From Raphanus sativus (Eukaryota; Streptophyta; Magnoliopsida; Brassicales; Brassicaceae): a stretch of 64,000 nucleotides of DNA. Below, in pieces: positions 63,101 through 64,000 of this stretch. How positions within the stretch are numbered: the stretch's first letter is position 1; each line of letters begins with the position of its first letter. The notes beneath the pieces are model-generated. The model made no database searches. It was given only the letters and a program-made list of their open reading frames with translations, and had not been told where the DNA came from. Made by a program: the position numbers and the translations under genes. The stretch spans positions 15,480,800-15,544,799 of the forward strand of contig NC_079518.1 in NCBI RefSeq assembly GCF_000801105.2, written 5' to 3'.

Positions 63101-63392
63101 AAACGGATTGGCTATATTATCGATTGAGAAAGCTTTAATTCGAAATCTCAATTATGAAAGTTTGATGAATGATTTTGCTGAAAAAACTGCGAGAAGAGTT
63201 ATTTTTCAGAATTGATAGAACTGTTGTTGTGTTTCTTAGAACTATTGTACTCTATTTTGAAGATAATTATGTTTGGATTGTTCTTTTTTTTCCTTGTTCT
63301 ATAGTTTTTTCGATGTTGCTTCTTATTATTAAAACTATGAAAAGTTCATCTTTATTTTGAATAGGGCCCCGGAAATCTCAGGTCCGGCTCTG
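60146..63392 (+). mobile_element. Full-length hAT transposon
   Basis: Inverted ends CAGAGCCGGACTTGA (left) and TCAGGTCCGGCTCTG (right) are flanked by a perfect 8-bp duplication CTTACAAA (60138-60145 and 63393-63400), the hAT hallmark. Subterminal GGGCCCC units occur on both sides (two copies of GGGGCCCCCA left, AGGGCCCCGG right). The element carries one long transposase frame. Confidence 0.95.
60660..63215 (+). CDS. hAT-family transposase (TTF/ZMYM-type zinc finger)
   Basis: Single frame of 851 aa from [19 protein letters not shown]. This start is preferred over an upstream Met (60549) because it follows a likely 5' UTR intron (donor TCAG|GTAAAA near 60530, acceptor CCTGCAG near 60655) and opens with a basic nuclear-type segment. 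An acidic low-complexity region follows (residues about 45-110). Next comes the TTF-type zinc finger region ([21 protein letters not shown], about 160), a DUF4371-like catalytic part ([48 protein letters not shown]), and the C-terminal hAT dimerisation domain ([20 protein letters not shown]). No stop or frameshift interrupts it, so this copy may be autonomous. The same protein type has been domesticated elsewhere in plants, but the intact ends here make it a transposon gene. Confidence 0.92.
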   Translation: MSASRIYLPGAKKRAKKRRIEELVKSQSGSLLKYFKRPASLQTDEVDETIEDSSETGEVDGSEPEDDEVDGVSPEENTDRAEIDDEDVNLNAGDEHFKEDDSTIDLMDPGNWRKIDQKLRDYVVQKGPLPPPSEDYIFLKSVSGRHFSHKHYKRIMKNGDMHQRRWLVYSTTFDRIYCFCCKLFTRYKETTQLASIGFLDWNNTGIRLSQHETSHDHIMCMSQWMELEMRLQKKQTIDKCVQEEIEKEKNHWRELLLRLFSVVEYLAKSNIAFRGSNDKIGQENNGNFLGNIEMIGKFDPVMREHIRRITKGETKYHYLSYKIQNELIGILSSEIKSMIIKKIKEAKFFSVILDCTPDISHKEQMSLIIRCVDISVSPVQIEEFFLTFLEVEDKSGKGLFELLCDTLIGLKLDINDIRGQGYDNGSNMKGKNKGVQKRLLDINPRAFYTPCGCHNLNLAICDIAKSSDKAISFFGIIQRLYNFFVPSTTRWEMYRKMVGGFTLKPLSDTRWESHLESVKAIRFKAPEIRDVLLYFAENSKVPGARSEAECLAISETHGIEGFEFLFGMVIWYDVLFAVNTVSKTLQSEDIDIDDAIAQLKGLVSFFQKYREMGFEEAKAEASKIAVAMDIEPMFNKKKKRLIKRKTHFDEERDKGDDVCQVLSSEDDFRINYFIKMMDQALVSFQTRLEQFKEYEDIFGFLFSLRKLNSTSDNTLKSKCSNLEAFLKHGADSDIDGNDLFMEIKMFREVLPKTFKKNVEVLDYLKRMKDSYPSIWIAYRIMLTIPVSVASAERSFSKLKLIKSYLRSTMSQERLNGLAILSIEKALIRNLNYESLMNDFAEKTARRVIFQN

Positions 63393-63400
63393 CTTACAAA

Positions 63401-64000
63401 GTCTCGCATCTTCCTATTTTAGGCTTGGTCTGACATTTAAGAACATATCATGTGCAAAGAACTTCATTCTCCCCTGCTTGAATGCATAGCTAAGTTCAGA
63501 AAATATTTATCTTGTATTCTTTTTGCTTTATCTTCGACGCCATCAAGTAATAAGCAAGACTCTTGTATTCTTTTCATCTCTTACCTTAGTGACACACTCC
63601 ATTGAAGCCACCTACTACAAGCTTTGATTTGATTCTCTTGGTGCAATCAATCTTAATTTCAGAAACACACAAGCATCTGAATTTCAGAAATTTCCAGTGA
63701 CCAGATTAGAGTTTTAATCTTTAATTCTTCATCTTTGTGAAATTTGCAGATTGTTTCCACTCGCTCTTGAGTCTTGACATGACTCACATACTGCAGTAAT
63801 CACATGTACCACATACTTAACATGGTGACTGAGAACCAAAAACCTTTCACGCTCTTCTATACCAACTCTGCACAAACGTGCAACAATTCTCTGTTTGAGT
63901 GTTCTATCAGCCTCTTTTAGACAGCTCTCAGATGGAGATGCAATCTTGAACAAAACTTCTCTTCTCAAATTTGTAAAACCTTTCTCTGCAATTAAGCTAC
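63401..64000. other. Older repeat, right part
   Basis: Continuation of the sequence split by the copia and hAT elements. On the minus strand it contains CAAGCAGGGGAGAATGAAG (about 63465-63483), similar to the piece near 54710, plus a 79-codon frame at 63729-63968 that I do not recognise. No border was seen before the window ends. Confidence 0.4.

Overview
This window looks like nuclear DNA from a Brassicaceae plant, most likely Brassica or a close relative. Five genes or gene remnants read as close relatives of Arabidopsis chromosome 1 genes: SGR2, SH3P1, a pentatricopeptide (PPR) gene, RECQL2 and a copper amine oxidase. The spacers are very AT-rich and full of plant transposons. Four runs of exactly 100 N (3594, 26576, 34824, 42411) are scaffold gaps of unknown true size. 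Homology calls come from recall and reading, not from a search.

Layout. 1-3593: AT-rich spacer with two direct copies of a Helitron-like 5' segment. 3694-5530: 5' half of an SGR2-like phospholipase gene on the minus strand, broken by frameshifts and a gap. 5531-12869: spacer with a pair of Tourist-like MITEs, a short complete Helitron, a smaller MITE and tandem repeats. 12870-22802: the gene-dense core, with SH3P1 (+), a PPR gene (+) and RECQL2 (-), all apparently intact. 22900-34823: decayed retroelements, a two-exon copper amine oxidase pseudogene, Helitrons and a GC-rich non-LTR insertion with a 12-bp target duplication. 34924-38375: a decayed CACTA element. 38420-41400: a Mutator-like remnant with about 28 copies of a short motif near AACTCARCCG, itself interrupted by a Helitron and a MITE. 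41593-44739: back-to-back Helitrons, a 0.73-kb tandem duplication and an orphan CACTA end. 45145-53951: a complete five-exon copper amine oxidase gene (680 aa) whose introns carry a Stowaway MITE, a Helitron end and a solo LTR. 53952-64000: an older repeat split by a young Ty1/copia element with identical LTRs and by a full-length hAT element with an 8-bp target duplication.

The host genes do not form a pathway: membrane lipid turnover and gravitropism (SGR2), membrane trafficking (SH3P1), probable organelle RNA processing (PPR), DNA repair (RECQL2) and extracellular amine oxidation (CuAO). Gene order follows decreasing Arabidopsis numbering from SGR2 to RECQL2, then jumps to an amine oxidase of the At1g31670-31710 type, so a rearrangement or assembly join in the transposon-rich middle is possible.

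I found no clear new biological system. The item most worth following is the motif array around the Mutator-like fragment, which resembles the short-motif arrays that VANDAL transposons use for sequence-specific anti-silencing.
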